A stretch of 64,000 nt of DNA from Stagonosporopsis chrysanthemi. Taxonomy: Eukaryota; Ascomycota; Dothideomycetes; Pleosporales; Didymellaceae. Below are positions 1 to 11,238 of the stretch, piece after piece. A program made the translations under genes and the position numbers. The stretch is from NCBI GenBank assembly GCA_022560025.1, contig JAFISE010000099.1:1-64000 (forward strand), given 5' to 3'. The notes under the pieces are model-generated. The model saw only the letters and a program-made list of their open reading frames with translations, ran no database searches and was not told the DNA's origin. The stretch's first letter is position 1; the number at the start of each line of letters is the position of its first letter.

Positions 1-3000
1 TCTGCGCCTCGCACTCGCACGCGGGCCGGCGCCTGCTGTCGCCGCTGCGCGCCGGCCCTCGCAGCCCCAGCGTGCAGGAGGAGATGCACGCCCCGGCCAA
101 CGGCGCCCCCAAGATCATGCGCTCGGCGCCCACGGGCTCGCCGCTGTCCGCATCCGCCCCGGAGCCCAGCGAGTTCCCCTTCCACAGCTCGCCCTCGACC
201 ACGCACGGCGGCGTGCCTCCCCCCGTCGACGTCGACGCCGCCGACTACGCCGCGCCGCGCCCCCACAAGCCCGCGTCGCACGCCTCCAACGGCTCGACGA
301 GCTCCTACTACCCGCCCTTTGCCCCCGTGTCGCGCATCCCCACCGCCGACGGCGAGCCCGCCGACGCCAATGCCCCCAAGGAGCGCAAGAGCGTGCAGTT
401 TGCCCGCTCCGCCACCTACGGCTCCGACGCCCCCGCCGCGGGCTCGCGCCAGCAGTCGTGGGAGGTCGACGACAAGGCCAAGGGCAAGGGCAAGGAGGAC
501 TCGTCGCTCATGGGCAAGCTGCGCGCCCTCGCCGCGCCCATGCAGGGCCACGGCCGCAGCAACAGCAGCAGCGCCAGCGCCAACAACCCGGGCGCCAACA
601 ACCCGGGCGCCGTCTCCCCCCACTCGCAGTCGCCCTACGGCCCGCTGTCGCCCGCCAACGAGCGCGACGAGTTCCGCTTCGACGGCAACCACGACAGCGA
701 AGCAGACGCCGACGCCGAGTCCAGTGCCGGCGAGGGAGTCGCGCGGCCCGCCCACAAGCGCAAGCGGAGCCGCCGCTGGTTCGAGGGCGACAGCGCCGAC
801 GGCACCCAGACGGCGCCCACTACCCCCCGCCAGGCCAGCTACTTCTCGCGCGACTCGCCCACCGGCACCCCGACCTCGTCCAGCCGCCCCGCCTTCCTGC
901 GCAAGGGCACCATGACCGACATCCCCGAGCACGACCGCCAGGGCTACTCCGAGGACGAGGGCCGCTCGCGCATGGGCAACAAGGAGAGCGCCTGGGCCCG
1001 CGGCCTGCACAGCGCCAGAGGCCTGTCCTATGGCGGCCGCCGCAGACACGACCCCAACGCCGAGGAAGGCGACGCCTCCGGCGAGCGACGCCCGCCCTGG
1101 CGCATGCGCAGCGAGCGCACCTCGAGCCTGAGCGCCCAAAAGTGGAAGGCCATCAAGAACGGGCTCAAGCTGCTCGGCAACCGCGCAAAGGCAGAGCGCC
1201 AGGTCGACCACGCAAAGTCGGCCGAGCTCATGGCCGAGCTGCTGGCCGGCGCCCCTGCTGCGCTCTTCCTGGCCAGCATGTTCCAGCGCGACGAGCACGG
1301 CCACAAGCGCATCCCCGTCCTCCTCGAGCAGCTCAAGGTCACCATCACCGACGCCGACAAGACCAGAGACAGGGAGGGCGACAGACACACGCCGCTGCGC
1401 ATCGAGCTCGAGTACGGCAGCGGCCTGACCCGCATGAAGTGGGTCGTCTATCGGACAGTCGCCGACTTTGCCAACCTGCACCTCAAGTTCAAGGTCCAGG
1501 AGAAGCAGGACTCATTCCGCAGCCGTGTCTCCACCGCCGACAAGGACGACCCACGAGGCAAGCTGCCCCGCTTCCCCAGGAGTGTCGTGCCCTATCTCCG
1601 CGGCATCAGAGGCTACGGAGCCTTGGACGAGGAGGACGAAGAAGAGGAAGACGCTGCCGTCGGCGGTCCGGCCACCGACGGCGATGCAAGTGCCACAGAT
1701 CGCCCGTCAAAGGGCCGCCGCCGCAAGTCGTCCTTCACCATGCACCGCAGAAAGTCGAGCATAGGCAGTCCAGATCCAACCACGACCACCATTGGGCAGC
1801 CGGCGGCGCGCCAGGGCAGCTTTGCCGGAGCCGTTGGCCAGCCCCTCAACTCGAAACAGAACCACCACGAGCGCCAGCGCAAGAAGCTCGAATCGTACGT
1901 CAAGGGCCTGATTCAATATCTCATCTTCCGTCCAGACAGCAATCGACTGTGCAAGTTCTTGGAGCTGTCCGCGCTCGGTGTGCGCTTGGCTGCCGAGGGC
2001 GGCTACCACGGCAAGGAAGGCCACTTGATGATCAAGTCTTCCAAGGGTGTCGATGCACGGAAGCGGTGGACGCCCATGCCCATGATGAACCGTCACTGGC
2101 CCAAGTGGTTCCTCGTCCGACACAGCTATATTGTGTGCGTCGACTCACCCGAGGAGATGAACGTCTACGATGTCTTCTTAGTCGACAGCGACTTCAGTCT
2201 CGAGTCCAAGACCGCCGGCAAGTACAAAGACAAAAAGGCCCGTCAAGTCGCAAGCGAGGCCAAGGCATCCGCCACAGGACACCACCAGCTCAAGATTGTC
2301 AACTCGGAGCGCAAGATGAAGCTGCTGGCTCGGAACGACAAGATGCTTCAACAGTTTGAGGAATCCATCTCGTTCATGACAAAGAACACGTTGTGGTCGA
2401 ACCGCCAGCGATTCGATAGCTTCGCTCCCGTGCGCAAGAAGATCTACGCCCAGTGGCTGGTCGACGGACGAGACTACATGTGGAATGTCTCTCGCGCCAT
2501 CAGCATGGCTCGCGACGTCATCTACATCCACGATTGGTGGCTGAGTCCCGAGCTGTATCTGCGACGTCCTGCAGCCATCAGTCAGAAGTGGAGGCTCGAC
2601 AGACTGCTCCAGCGCAAGGCCCAGGAGGGCGTGAAGATCTTCGTCATCATGTACCGCAACATCGGCGCCGCTATCCCCATCGACTCGGAGTACTCCAAGT
2701 TCTCACTGCTCGACCTCCATCCCAATGTCTTTGTGCAGCGCTCACCCAACCAAATCCGCCAAAACACCTTCTTCTGGTCCCATCACGAGAAGATTTGCGT
2801 CGTCGACCACACCATCGCCTTCATGGGTGGCGTTGATTTGTGCTTTGGGCGCTGGGACACACCGCAGCACGCTGTCGCAGACGACAAGCTGACAGGCTTT
2901 GAGCTGGACAGCAACGCGCCCAAAGACGCCGACCACTGCCAGCTGTGGCCCGGCAAGGACTACTCCAATCCGCGTGTTCAGGATTTCTTCAACCTCGACA

Positions 3001-5555
3001 AACCCTATGAGGAGATGTATGATCGCAGCAAGGTCCCGCGCATGCCCTGGCACGACATTGGTATGCAGATTGTGGGTCAGCCTGCGCGCGATCTCACCCG
3101 TCATTTTGTACAGCGCTGGAACTACCTTCTGCGCCAACGCAAGCCGTCGCGGCCCACGCCATTCCTGCTCCCTCCACCAGACTTCAACCCGGCCGACATC
3201 GAGGCTCTTGGTCTGGAAGGCACGTGCGAAGTGCAGATCCTGCGCTCTGCATGCGCCTGGTCGCTCGGCACACCGACCAAGGTCGAGCACAGCATCATGA
3301 ACGCGTACGTGCAGATGATTGCAACCTCACAGCATTTTGTCTACATCGAGAACCAGTTCTACATCAGCAGCGGCGAGGTTCTGGGCACCAAGATTGAGAA
3401 CAAGATCAGCGATGCCCTCGTCGACCGCATCAAGCGCGCGCATGCCAACGACGAAGACTGGCGCGCCTGCATCATCCTCCCGCTGATGCCGGGATACCAG
3501 AACACGGTAGATGAGCAAGACGGTAGCAGTGTCCGTCTCATCATGACATGTCAGTACCACAGCATCTGCCGCGGACCCATGTCCATCTTCGGCCGTCTGC
3601 GCGCTGCTGGTATCGAGCCCGAGGACTACATTCAGTTCTACGCTCTGCGGTCCTGGGGCGAGATTGGTCCCACCAAGATGCTGGTCACGGAGCAGCTGTA
3701 CATCCACGCCAAAATCATGGTCGTGGACGACCGCGTCGCCATCATTGGCTCTGCCAACATCAACGAGCGCTCCATGCTGGGAAACCGCGACTCCGAGGTT
3801 GCCGCCATCATTCGCGATACCGAAGTGCTCGACTCGTATATGGCTGGGCAACCTTACAAGGTCGGCAAGTTCCCTCACACTCTCCGCATGCGCTTGATGC
3901 GCGAGCACTTGGGCGTCGACGTGGACCACATGTGCGAGGAAGAGTGGGCGAGTCAGATGTCTGATGCCGATAGTACTGCCTTCCAGACCGAGTCCTCCGG
4001 CCCCGGGTCACCGACTGCTGACCGTGCCACTGAGCAGAAGCTCTCAGAGAACCACGCCCGTGCCCAGGAAGAGCTGCTCGAGCGTGCCGAGAGACTACAC
4101 AGCTTCAACCACGACTTCGACTGGGCCCAGGACCACAATCCTCACCTCCAAAGCAACAAGAAGCCGTCGTCTGACCCCCGCGTGACACGCAACGAGGCGC
4201 ATGAGAAGGACGTTCGTGGAGACGGCCCTGATCACTTTCGCCAAGTAGAAGCTCGCGAGCCCAGTCTTACTCGCGGCCGTGACACTATCCTCGATCCTCA
4301 CGGTCACGAGAAGCTGCTTTCGGATGTGGCGCCAGAGGGTCTCGCCGCCAGCAAGGACGCAGCGAAGAGGCATTCGGCTGTGAGGGGTCGAGGCCGCAGC
4401 AACACCACCGGCACCAAGGCTAGCGCCAGCAGTGGAGGGCCGCCGGAAGGCTATGCCGGCCTCCCACCCCCAAGACTGCCCCGCATGGACACGGCAAAGC
4501 TGGGACTGACACAGCTCAGCCAGCTCCCGGCTCTGCCACCCATGGATGACACTGATATTGGCGGACCGCCACTACAGCGCACCTACAGCGGTGCGTCCTC
4601 CAACGTCATCAACCCGCTGCTTGCTGAGATGAGACGGCCCGTCGTGACGGAAGACTGCATGCGGGATCCCATCAACGACTCCTTCTTCCTCGACACCTGG
4701 CACCAGGTCGCCGAGAACAACACCAAGCTGTTCCGCCAGGTCTTCCGCTGCCAGCCCGACAACGAGGTCAAGACATGGAAGGAGTATCAGGAGTACACCA
4801 ACTTCGCGGCCCGCTTCACCCAGATGCAAGGCGGCGGCAAGCCCCAGAACCAGCGCGCCCAAGAAGCCCCCGGCAAGACCGGCCCACCCGGCACTGGCGT
4901 GACAGAGAAGATGGGCAACGTCGGCAAGCATGTCGGCGCGCTGGGCGAGAAGCTCTCCGAGAAGATGACCAACACGCCCGACTCGCCCAGCAGCAAAAAC
5001 GGCGCCGTCGAGCAATGGGCCCACGAGCAAGAGAAACGCGTCCAACACGGCCTCAAACTCGACACCCACACCCCCGACTTTGACGAGAAACACCCCGCCT
5101 CCGCCCGCCCCGCAGACGACTCCACCGTCTCCCCCATGCACTCCACCCTCCCGGACCGCACCTACACCTTCCCCTCCGCCGCGCCCCCGATCCCCTCCGA
5201 CACCGCCCCTTTATTCCACGCCTCCGACCCACGCCCCCGCAACGTCACCATCTCCGAGCCCCTCAAAACCCCTACCTCGACCTCGACCTCGCACCCCGCC
5301 CCCGCCGGCGCCTTCTCCTCCCACCGCAACACCACCGCCAGCAAGCGCTCGCGGCGCCGCGCCACGACCAAGTCGTCCACGCGCGCGTTCCACGCCGCAG
5401 ACGCAGAGAGCTTGCTCGCCAAAGAGGATGCGAAGACGCTGATGGATCTTGTGCAGGGCCATTTGGTGCTGTGGCCTTATGACTGGCTGGAGAAGGAGGA
5501 GAATGGGGGTGGTTGGCTGTATAATGTGGATCAGATTGCGCCGTTGGAGATTTAG
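1..5555 (+). CDS. Phospholipase D (PX-PH type), 5' partial
   Basis: Hydrolyses phosphatidylcholine to phosphatidic acid; homologues are yeast Spo14 and mammalian PLD1, acting at membranes in vesicle traffic and signalling. The frame is open to the left edge, so the true start lies outside; the first in-window ATG is at 84. Numbering from codon 72, a long disordered Ser/Pro/Ala-rich head (about 1-400) is followed by a PX domain (about 411-640) interrupted by an acidic and basic insertion, and a PH-like domain (about 650-770). Two HKD catalytic motifs follow: H905, K907, D912 (HEKICVVD) and H1212, K1214, D1219 (HAKIMVVD). The Spo14-type tail with DPINDSFFLDTW lies near 1530-1545, then a disordered region. 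No intron is needed across 5.5 kb. The head is very GC-rich in codon third positions. Both catalytic motifs are intact, so the enzyme should be active. Confidence 0.96.
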   Translation, partial: CASHSHAGRRLLSPLRAGPRSPSVQEEMHAPANGAPKIMRSAPTGSPLSASAPEPSEFPFHSSPSTTHGGVPPPVDVDAADYAAPRPHKPASHASNGSTSSYYPPFAPVSRIPTADGEPADANAPKERKSVQFARSATYGSDAPAAGSRQQSWEVDDKAKGKGKEDSSLMGKLRALAAPMQGHGRSNSSSASANNPGANNPGAVSPHSQSPYGPLSPANERDEFRFDGNHDSEADADAESSAGEGVARPAHKRKRSRRWFEGDSADGTQTAPTTPRQASYFSRDSPTGTPTSSSRPAFLRKGTMTDIPEHDRQGYSEDEGRSRMGNKESAWARGLHSARGLSYGGRRRHDPNAEEGDASGERRPPWRMRSERTSSLSAQKWKAIKNGLKLLGNRAKAERQVDHAKSAELMAELLAGAPAALFLASMFQRDEHGHKRIPVLLEQLKVTITDADKTRDREGDRHTPLRIELEYGSGLTRMKWVVYRTVADFANLHLKFKVQEKQDSFRSRVSTADKDDPRGKLPRFPRSVVPYLRGIRGYGALDEEDEEEEDAAVGGPATDGDASATDRPSKGRRRKSSFTMHRRKSSIGSPDPTTTTIGQPAARQGSFAGAVGQPLNSKQNHHERQRKKLESYVKGLIQYLIFRPDSNRLCKFLELSALGVRLAAEGGYHGKEGHLMIKSSKGVDARKRWTPMPMMNRHWPKWFLVRHSYIVCVDSPEEMNVYDVFLVDSDFSLESKTAGKYKDKKARQVASEAKASATGHHQLKIVNSERKMKLLARNDKMLQQFEESISFMTKNTLWSNRQRFDSFAPVRKKIYAQWLVDGRDYMWNVSRAISMARDVIYIHDWWLSPELYLRRPAAISQKWRLDRLLQRKAQEGVKIFVIMYRNIGAAIPIDSEYSKFSLLDLHPNVFVQRSPNQIRQNTFFWSHHEKICVVDHTIAFMGGVDLCFGRWDTPQHAVADDKLTGFELDSNAPKDADHCQLWPGKDYSNPRVQDFFNLDKPYEEMYDRSKVPRMPWHDIGMQIVGQPARDLTRHFVQRWNYLLRQRKPSRPTPFLLPPPDFNPADIEALGLEGTCEVQILRSACAWSLGTPTKVEHSIMNAYVQMIATSQHFVYIENQFYISSGEVLGTKIENKISDALVDRIKRAHANDEDWRACIILPLMPGYQNTVDEQDGSSVRLIMTCQYHSICRGPMSIFGRLRAAGIEPEDYIQFYALRSWGEIGPTKMLVTEQLYIHAKIMVVDDRVAIIGSANINERSMLGNRDSEVAAIIRDTEVLDSYMAGQPYKVGKFPHTLRMRLMREHLGVDVDHMCEEEWASQMSDADSTAFQTESSGPGSPTADRATEQKLSENHARAQEELLERAERLHSFNHDFDWAQDHNPHLQSNKKPSSDPRVTRNEAHEKDVRGDGPDHFRQVEAREPSLTRGRDTILDPHGHEKLLSDVAPEGLAASKDAAKRHSAVRGRGRSNTTGTKASASSGGPPEGYAGLPPPRLPRMDTAKLGLTQLSQLPALPPMDDTDIGGPPLQRTYSGASSNVINPLLAEMRRPVVTEDCMRDPINDSFFLDTWHQVAENNTKLFRQVFRCQPDNEVKTWKEYQEYTNFAARFTQMQGGGKPQNQRAQEAPGKTGPPGTGVTEKMGNVGKHVGALGEKLSEKMTNTPDSPSSKNGAVEQWAHEQEKRVQHGLKLDTHTPDFDEKHPASARPADDSTVSPMHSTLPDRTYTFPSAAPPIPSDTAPLFHASDPRPRNVTISEPLKTPTSTSTSHPAPAGAFSSHRNTTASKRSRRRATTKSSTRAFHAADAESLLAKEDAKTLMDLVQGHLVLWPYDWLEKEENGGGWLYNVDQIAPLEI

Positions 5556-5824
5556 TAAGTCTTTCTTTTTTTTTTTTTACCCTGGCTTGGCTTGGGCTGG
5601 TCTGGTCTGGTCTGTGAGAGGGGGGTGTGAAGGCTAACGTGCGGCAGTAACTAATCGAGAGGGCGATGATCTGGAGATGGGTGGGTGAGCTGGTGATCTT
5701 CTGGGTCGATGGATGGATGGATAGACGGACAGGACAGGACAAGATCGGAGAAGACAAGATCAGACAAGACCAGAGAGGAGAGAGAGGCTTGCGCATCCAA
5801 CAAAAGCAGCGAGTCACCATCACC

Positions 5825-5858
5825 ATCATCATACATCATACATCATACATCATACATT
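5825..5858. repeat. Short tandem repeat, 7-bp unit ATACATC
   Basis: About four and a half near-perfect copies of a 7-bp unit lie in the 3' flank of the phospholipase D gene. The tract is a likely site of length polymorphism. Confidence 0.8.
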
Positions 5859-6247
5859 AGGGCGTCTAGCATTCCATTCCATTCCACCACATTACATTAC
5901 ATTACACGGGGCTAATTCTAATTCATTCCCCCCCCCCCCCTTTTTTTTCCCTCGCTAATAGCCGCTTGCTGTGGTTGCTTGTACTTCTTATATTTATTTA
6001 TAATACTGCTTGTCCTTGCTTGTACTTGCTTTTGTCTGCACCACCACGCAATCCCCCCCCTCTCTCTCTGTATTTCCGTTTCTGTTTCCGTTTCCGTTTC
6101 TAAGTGCTTGGTAATGCAAGTCCCTCTAGCGTGTTGATGTGCGTGATAGAGCGCGGCGCTTTGGGATAGTAAGTAAAGGGATAGGGATGGGGGGGGGTGG
6201 GGGGGTTCGTATCTGTATAGCAGGGCTAGGGGCAGGACTGTGCGTGC

Positions 6248-6362
6248 GTGGTTGTAGAGAGGTGGTAGGTAGATAGGTGGATAGGTGGTTAGGCGGATGG
6301 GGGGTTGGGATGGGTAGACAGGGGGTTAGGATAGGTAGACAGGTAGATAGATAGGGAAGATA
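6248..6362. repeat. Degenerate GGTA/GATA-type purine-rich microsatellite
   Basis: A run of imperfect tetranucleotides (aggt, agat, ggat) with several tggttagg-like interruptions. No coding potential is visible. The tract is unlike a canonical telomeric TTAGGG array. Confidence 0.6.
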
Positions 6363-7563
6363 GACAATATAGACGCGACGATCTAGTTAGCCTTTCTATT
6401 TTGGAGTGTTCTGCGTGTGTGCTTACTCTAGTGTACAGATAGACAAATAGATATATAGATGATTGTGTACATATAAACATGTATTCTAAGTTGATAAGGA
6501 GGGGTGTGTATGATACGTATACAACTACGCAAGTACCTAACGGCTCGGCTAGAGAGGAAGTATGTCGCTACAGTATATATCCCTGATTTATGATATAAGG
6601 GGGTTTTAAACGGGCAGGCCTTGAAACAGGTACGCCTTGAGGAGTTGAGTAGAGCACTGATAGGTAGTAACGGCCCTGATCTGCTCTGCTCTGCTCTACT
6701 GTCATCCATCACCAGGAAAGATACACGCACAGCACGTCTCTTCCAAGCAAACAAAAACAAACCCTCAACCCCCACACTCTTCCAATTTCAACACTTCACC
6801 ACCTCATCTCATCTCGTATACTCTGACCCCAATCCCGTCTTTTTCGTGTAGTCGTTGGACTACACACAATAGCTGCTTGATTATGCACGACGCTCCATCC
6901 CCCCCACCTCCTTCTCCCATCGACTCTTTTCGCGCGTGCTGCGCGGTGGATTGAAACGGGTGTGCTGCGCTGGAGCCGTGCTGGGAGTTGCTCAGGCCCG
7001 CGCGCGCGGGGCGTCGTTGGCTGCACTGCAGACTGTCGATTGAACGTCTTGCTTTTTTGGAATGGGACCTGGGCCTCTGTGTGTGGCTGGATGCGTGGAT
7101 GGGGGCAGGAGTAGCTGCGGGTTCTTGAGGGGACATGGGAATGGAAATGGAAGAGGTGGTGCACATGTTTTGGGAGGCTCTACTGTGGGCTCAGATGCTC
7201 AGATCACCGGCGTCCAAATGGCGTGGACGCCCGCGGTGTTGAGGGGTTTTCCGTCGGCTGCTACTAGACGACACAGCACCATAGAGTGGATGGGGAGTGT
7301 GGTGCTCGGGCGGCGTGGGGCGCTGGTGGAGTGTCCTCCGTCGGGCAGGTGGGTTTTCCGATGGCGGTGTCGGGAATTACTTGTTTGGGTTAGCGTGGGA
7401 TCGGACAATGTGAATGCTGCGTGTGGTATATATATGGCGCGGGAAGGTGAGGACATGCGGCTCAAAGTCTCGTTTGATTATCGTTGCTCGCTTACTTTGA
7501 GTTGGTTACAGACCGGATATTGGGACACGTAGGACGTACCACATCGCCTTGCCTTCATCCACC

Positions 7564-8964
7564 ATGGCAACTACAGACTTCTGGGCGAAAGCCGATGCCT
7601 ACCTGATGCACACCGGCGTCCCCTCATCCCCTGTAGTCATCACCCGCGCCAGTGGCACGCGTCTCTACACCGCCGATGGCTGCGAGATCCTCGACTTCAC
7701 CTCCGGGCAAATGAGCTCGCTGCTCGGGCACTCGCACCCGGACGTCGTGGCCGTCGCGCGCCGCTATGTAGGCGAGCTAGACCACCTGCTCAGCAACATG
7801 CTCACACAGCCCGTGGTCGACCTTGCCGAGCGGCTGGCACGCTTCCTGCCCCCGCCACTCACGAAGTCGTTTTTCCTCAACACGGGGTCTGAGACGACGG
7901 AGGCAGCGATCAAGATGGCGAAGTGCGCGACGGGGAAGTTTGAAGTCGTGGCGTTTACGGCGAGCTACCACGGGTTGACGCAGGGCGCGGGGTCGGCGAC
8001 GTACTCTGCGGGCCGCAGGTATGGCGGGCCTGCGATGCCAGGACAGCTAGCGTTTCCGGCGCCGTATGCGTATCGCTCGCCGTTCAGGCGCGCCGATGGC
8101 GAGTACGACTGGGAAACCGAGCTGGAGTTTGGGTGGGCGATGATTGACCGTCAGAGCGTCGGCTCGCTTGCGGCGTTCATCATGGAGCCCATTCTGTCCA
8201 CGGGGGGCATTCTGGACCCGCCCCTGGGCTACCTGGCGCGCATGGTCGCGGAGTGCAGGAAGCGCGGGATGTTGGTCATCATGGACGAGGCGCAGACGGG
8301 GATTGGGCGCACGGGGCAGATGTTCGCGTTTGAGCGTGATGGCATCGTGGTAAGGACACCTCCACAGTCGTGACGTTGTTTCCTTGCTAACAGCATGCAG
8401 CCGGATATTCTGTGTCTCAGCAAGACGCTGGGTTGCGGGCTGCCGCTTGGTTCGGTCAGCACGTCGCTGGAGGTCGAGAGGAAATGCACCGAAGCGGGCT
8501 TCCTGTGGCTGACCACCCATCTCAACGACCCGCTGACGGCGGCGGTCGGCAACAAGGTGCTGGAGATAGTCGAGCGGGACAACATCTGCCAGCGTGCGCG
8601 GGAACGGGGCGCACAGTTGCGCGCGGGCCTGGATCAGCTGAAGGAGAAGTACTGGTGCATTGGCGATGTGCGGGGGCGAGGGCTGTTCCAGGGCGTGGAG
8701 ATCATTTCGGACGCGCAGACGAAGGCGCCAGGGCTAAAGATTGGACACGCTGTGGCGGATCGGGCAATGACGCAGGGGTTGAGCTGCAATGTGGTCAATT
8801 TGCCGGGTATGGGTGGTGTTTTCCGTGTGGCGCCGCCCGTCACTGTGTCGAACAAGGAGATTGAGGAGGGGCTGAGGATCTTGGATGAGGCGTTTGAGTA
8901 CGTTTTGCAGGAACGGACGCTGAAGCCCAAGGCGAATGGGCTGGTAGTGCCGGCTCTGGACTGA
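7564..8964 (+). CDS. Class III aminotransferase, 2,2-dialkylglycine decarboxylase-like
   Basis: A PLP enzyme of the class III aminotransferase fold; its closest resemblance is to 2,2-dialkylglycine decarboxylase, which decarboxylates dialkylglycines and transaminates pyruvate. Two exons, 7564-8349 and 8401-8964, flank a 51-nt intron and encode 449 aa, close to the 433 of the bacterial enzyme. The start ATG is in a CACCATGG context. Visible residues are SGQMSS (Q49), the PLP-binding DEAQTG (D241, Q244), the Schiff-base lysine K270 in SKTLG, and the carboxylate-binding arginine of FRVAPP (about R404). These align with Q52, D243, Q246, K272 and R406 of the decarboxylase as I remember it. Two other active-site positions differ: W138 aligns with Y135 and M141 with L138. 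The real substrate may therefore be another amino acid. The fold is certain; the exact reaction is inferred. Confidence 0.88.
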
Positions 8965-10017
8965 GGCTGTGGCTGTCATATGAGTAGATTCGATCTTGTC
9001 CGTTTCCTTTCCCAATCCATCTCGAGTTTGCACATTCAAGAGAAAAATGCCAACATTCGTAGCGCCCCTGCCTCAGCGAGTCCGGCTCTACAATGGCCGA
9101 GGGTCTAATGTACCAGCAAGGATCTGTATCAGCGAAAAGGTGTGAGGGAGCAGACACAGAGCTCCAGTGTTCTCTCCAAGCATCAGCCATGGCCCATCAA
9201 GCTCCCACTCCACCAGTGGGGTACGTGGGTACTTTAGGCTACATCACGCGTCGAATATTTAGAAATTGTCTTAGCGACCGTTGCTGTCTATCCTTTCTGC
9301 AGCAAAGATACTGGGAGTTGCACGGGAGCACATCTCCACTGACAGTGACAACATTTTTCGCTATTGTGGGCGCCAGGGTCGATACCTGCCACCAGCATTC
9401 TGAGAGCGATTCTCTCATTGGCTTTGCTCTGTTCTGCCGGAAAACCCATTAAGCATAGCATTGAGCTGGACTTGGGATCGCTCAAGTCTTCACAGAGGCC
9501 GATCACTTGCATCATACAATGATCGTCGCGTGTCCTGGCAATAGCGATGCCCGCATCGTGTCTTCAGGGGGTTTCGTGTCTCGTGCTTCTGCCGCATTGT
9601 CGATTCGGTATGTCAGTGATGATATTTGAGCGCAGTTGGGCGCTTGGAGTTCAGCCTGAGATTTGTATTCTACTGTTGTGCAAGCGGACGTTGCGGTTTG
9701 ACATGGTGTGCAAATCGCTGACAGCGAACTTCTGGGGACCGCGGTGTTTTACATGGGGGTTTGGTTACCCTGGAAGCTCATTCCTTGATCCAGAGGACAA
9801 CATGAACCTTTCCAGCGTGCGCAGAAGAGGCCCGTAGGAACCCGGTGGCAGTTTGCATGAGCGTTGCAGCCTCGCATCGCGCTCTCGGAATATGTAATCC
9901 ACTCCACGTTATCGCGGCCGATGATCACGTCATCACTTGATTGGTCAGCTTCACGTCCACCCGCCGCGTATCTAACCGTCCAACCTCAACACAAGACTCC
10001 CACACTAACAGTAAAGC
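8965..10017. other. Intergenic region
   Basis: About 1 kb between the aminotransferase 3' end and the carrier gene. I see no gene, repeat or structured element. Open frames here are short and lack recognisable motifs. Confidence 0.6.
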
Positions 10018-11238
10018 ATGGCATCTCGTCGTGACCTCGAGAACAGTTTGGCGCCAGACGAGCGTGCGCCTCTGCTTGCATCTCAGCGCAACGAAGAAGG
10101 AGAGGCCACACCAGCGGAAAACGAGGTAGCGCCGAAACCGCAATCAGAGGCATCGAGGAGGCGCGAATATGGATGGAGAGGCTTTTGGATCGTAGTCGGT
10201 ATCCTGGTCGTTGCTTTCTTCGTGAAAGGGTGGATTGAGGCTGATGATGTTGATGTAAGTATTGCTGCCAAGACCGTGTTCCAACCCAGCTGTAGTGGTC
10301 CTGACACGTTATGCCAGTTTGACCTCAAAGGAGCCTTGAAGCGAGCTCTGGGTGGAGGTTTGAGTGGCGCAGCTGCCATGGTCCTGCAGGTCCTGCTTCT
10401 GATGCCCATCCGTACAATCATGAACTACCAGTACCGCCATGGGACGTCACTTACCGAAGCCACAAAAACCCTGTATCAGGATGGCGGATATGGCAGATAC
10501 TATGCTGGCATGGGAGCAGCACTGTTCCAAGGTAAGAGCTTGTGTGATTGTGACTCTTGCTCAAACGCTTTTGGCTGATACCTCGAAGGACCGATTGCAC
10601 GATTTGGCGATACAGCAGCAAATGCGGGTATCTTGGCCCTTCTGCAATCCAATGGATACTTGGCTGGACTTCCATCGCCTATCAAAACCATCTTCGCATC
10701 TTTGTGTGCTGCAGCATTCCGGATGATTCTCACTCCGATTGATACCCTGAAGACCACTCTGCAAGCCGAGGGACCACGGGGTACAGCGCTTCTCCGTCAG
10801 CGCATAAAAACGAACGGCATTGGCAGTCTCTGGTGGGGTGCTTTTGCTACAGCCGCTGCTACTTTCGTGGGCCACTACCCTTGGTTTGCTACCTACAACT
10901 TCTTGTCTGAAGCCATCGCCGAGCCGCCTAGGAGCCACATCGTTCCTTGGCTGCTTAGAGCGGCGTTGATCGGCTTCTGCGCGTCAGTCGTCTCGGACAC
11001 GATTTCGAATTCGCTGCGTGTGGTTAAGACGTATCGACAGGTGCATGATACCCAGGTGTCGTACACAGAAGCCGCGAGGCGAATCATCCGTCAAGACGGC
11101 AGGAGAGGGTTGTTCGGGAGAGGATTGAAGACCAGGATCATCGCAAATGGGTTGCAGGGTATTCTCTTTTCTATCCTGTGGAAGCTATTCTTGAAGATAT
11201 GGGAAGACAAGACGGGAGACAGCAAACGTGCGCATTGA
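10018..11238 (+). CDS. Mitochondrial carrier family protein with extra N-terminal membrane segment
   Basis: A solute carrier of the six-helix mitochondrial carrier fold; the substrate cannot be told from sequence. Three exons (10018-10254, 10318-10531, 10589-11238) give 366 aa. The first 50 residues are charged and disordered, and a predicted membrane helix spans about 54-72, unusual for the family. Three carrier repeats follow. Their signatures are degenerate: MPIRT in the first, TPIDTLK in the second, and SDTISNSLRVVK in the third, which lacks the proline. Such decay is typical of divergent outer-membrane or peroxisomal members. The first intron (63 nt) contains no stop and is a multiple of three, so retaining it would add 21 residues in frame. 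A 5' consensus GTAAGT and a CTGAC branch site favour splicing. Confidence 0.85.

Larger units (their letters stand above)
5556..7563. other. Intergenic region with low-complexity tracts
   Basis: About 2 kb between phospholipase D and the aminotransferase, with no convincing gene. It holds T-, C- and G-homopolymer tracts (around 5565-5580, 5931-5950 and 6189-6206), short tandem repeats and pyrimidine-rich stretches. A TATATATA element at 7427-7434 lies about 130 bp before the aminotransferase ATG and could belong to its promoter. Open frames here are short and of skewed composition. Confidence 0.6.

Noticed and set aside
319..915. Long open frames inside the phospholipase D gene in other frames
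   Set aside because: They are shadows caused by the high-GC codon usage; composition is Pro/Ala/Arg-rich and no domain is present.
5272..5832. Minus-strand 186-residue open frame at the phospholipase D 3' end
   Set aside because: It runs through the coding tail and microsatellite sequence; low complexity and no motif.
6289..6361. Possible telomere-like repeat
   Set aside because: Units vary (ggttgg, ggttagg, ggtaga) and do not form TTAGGG arrays.
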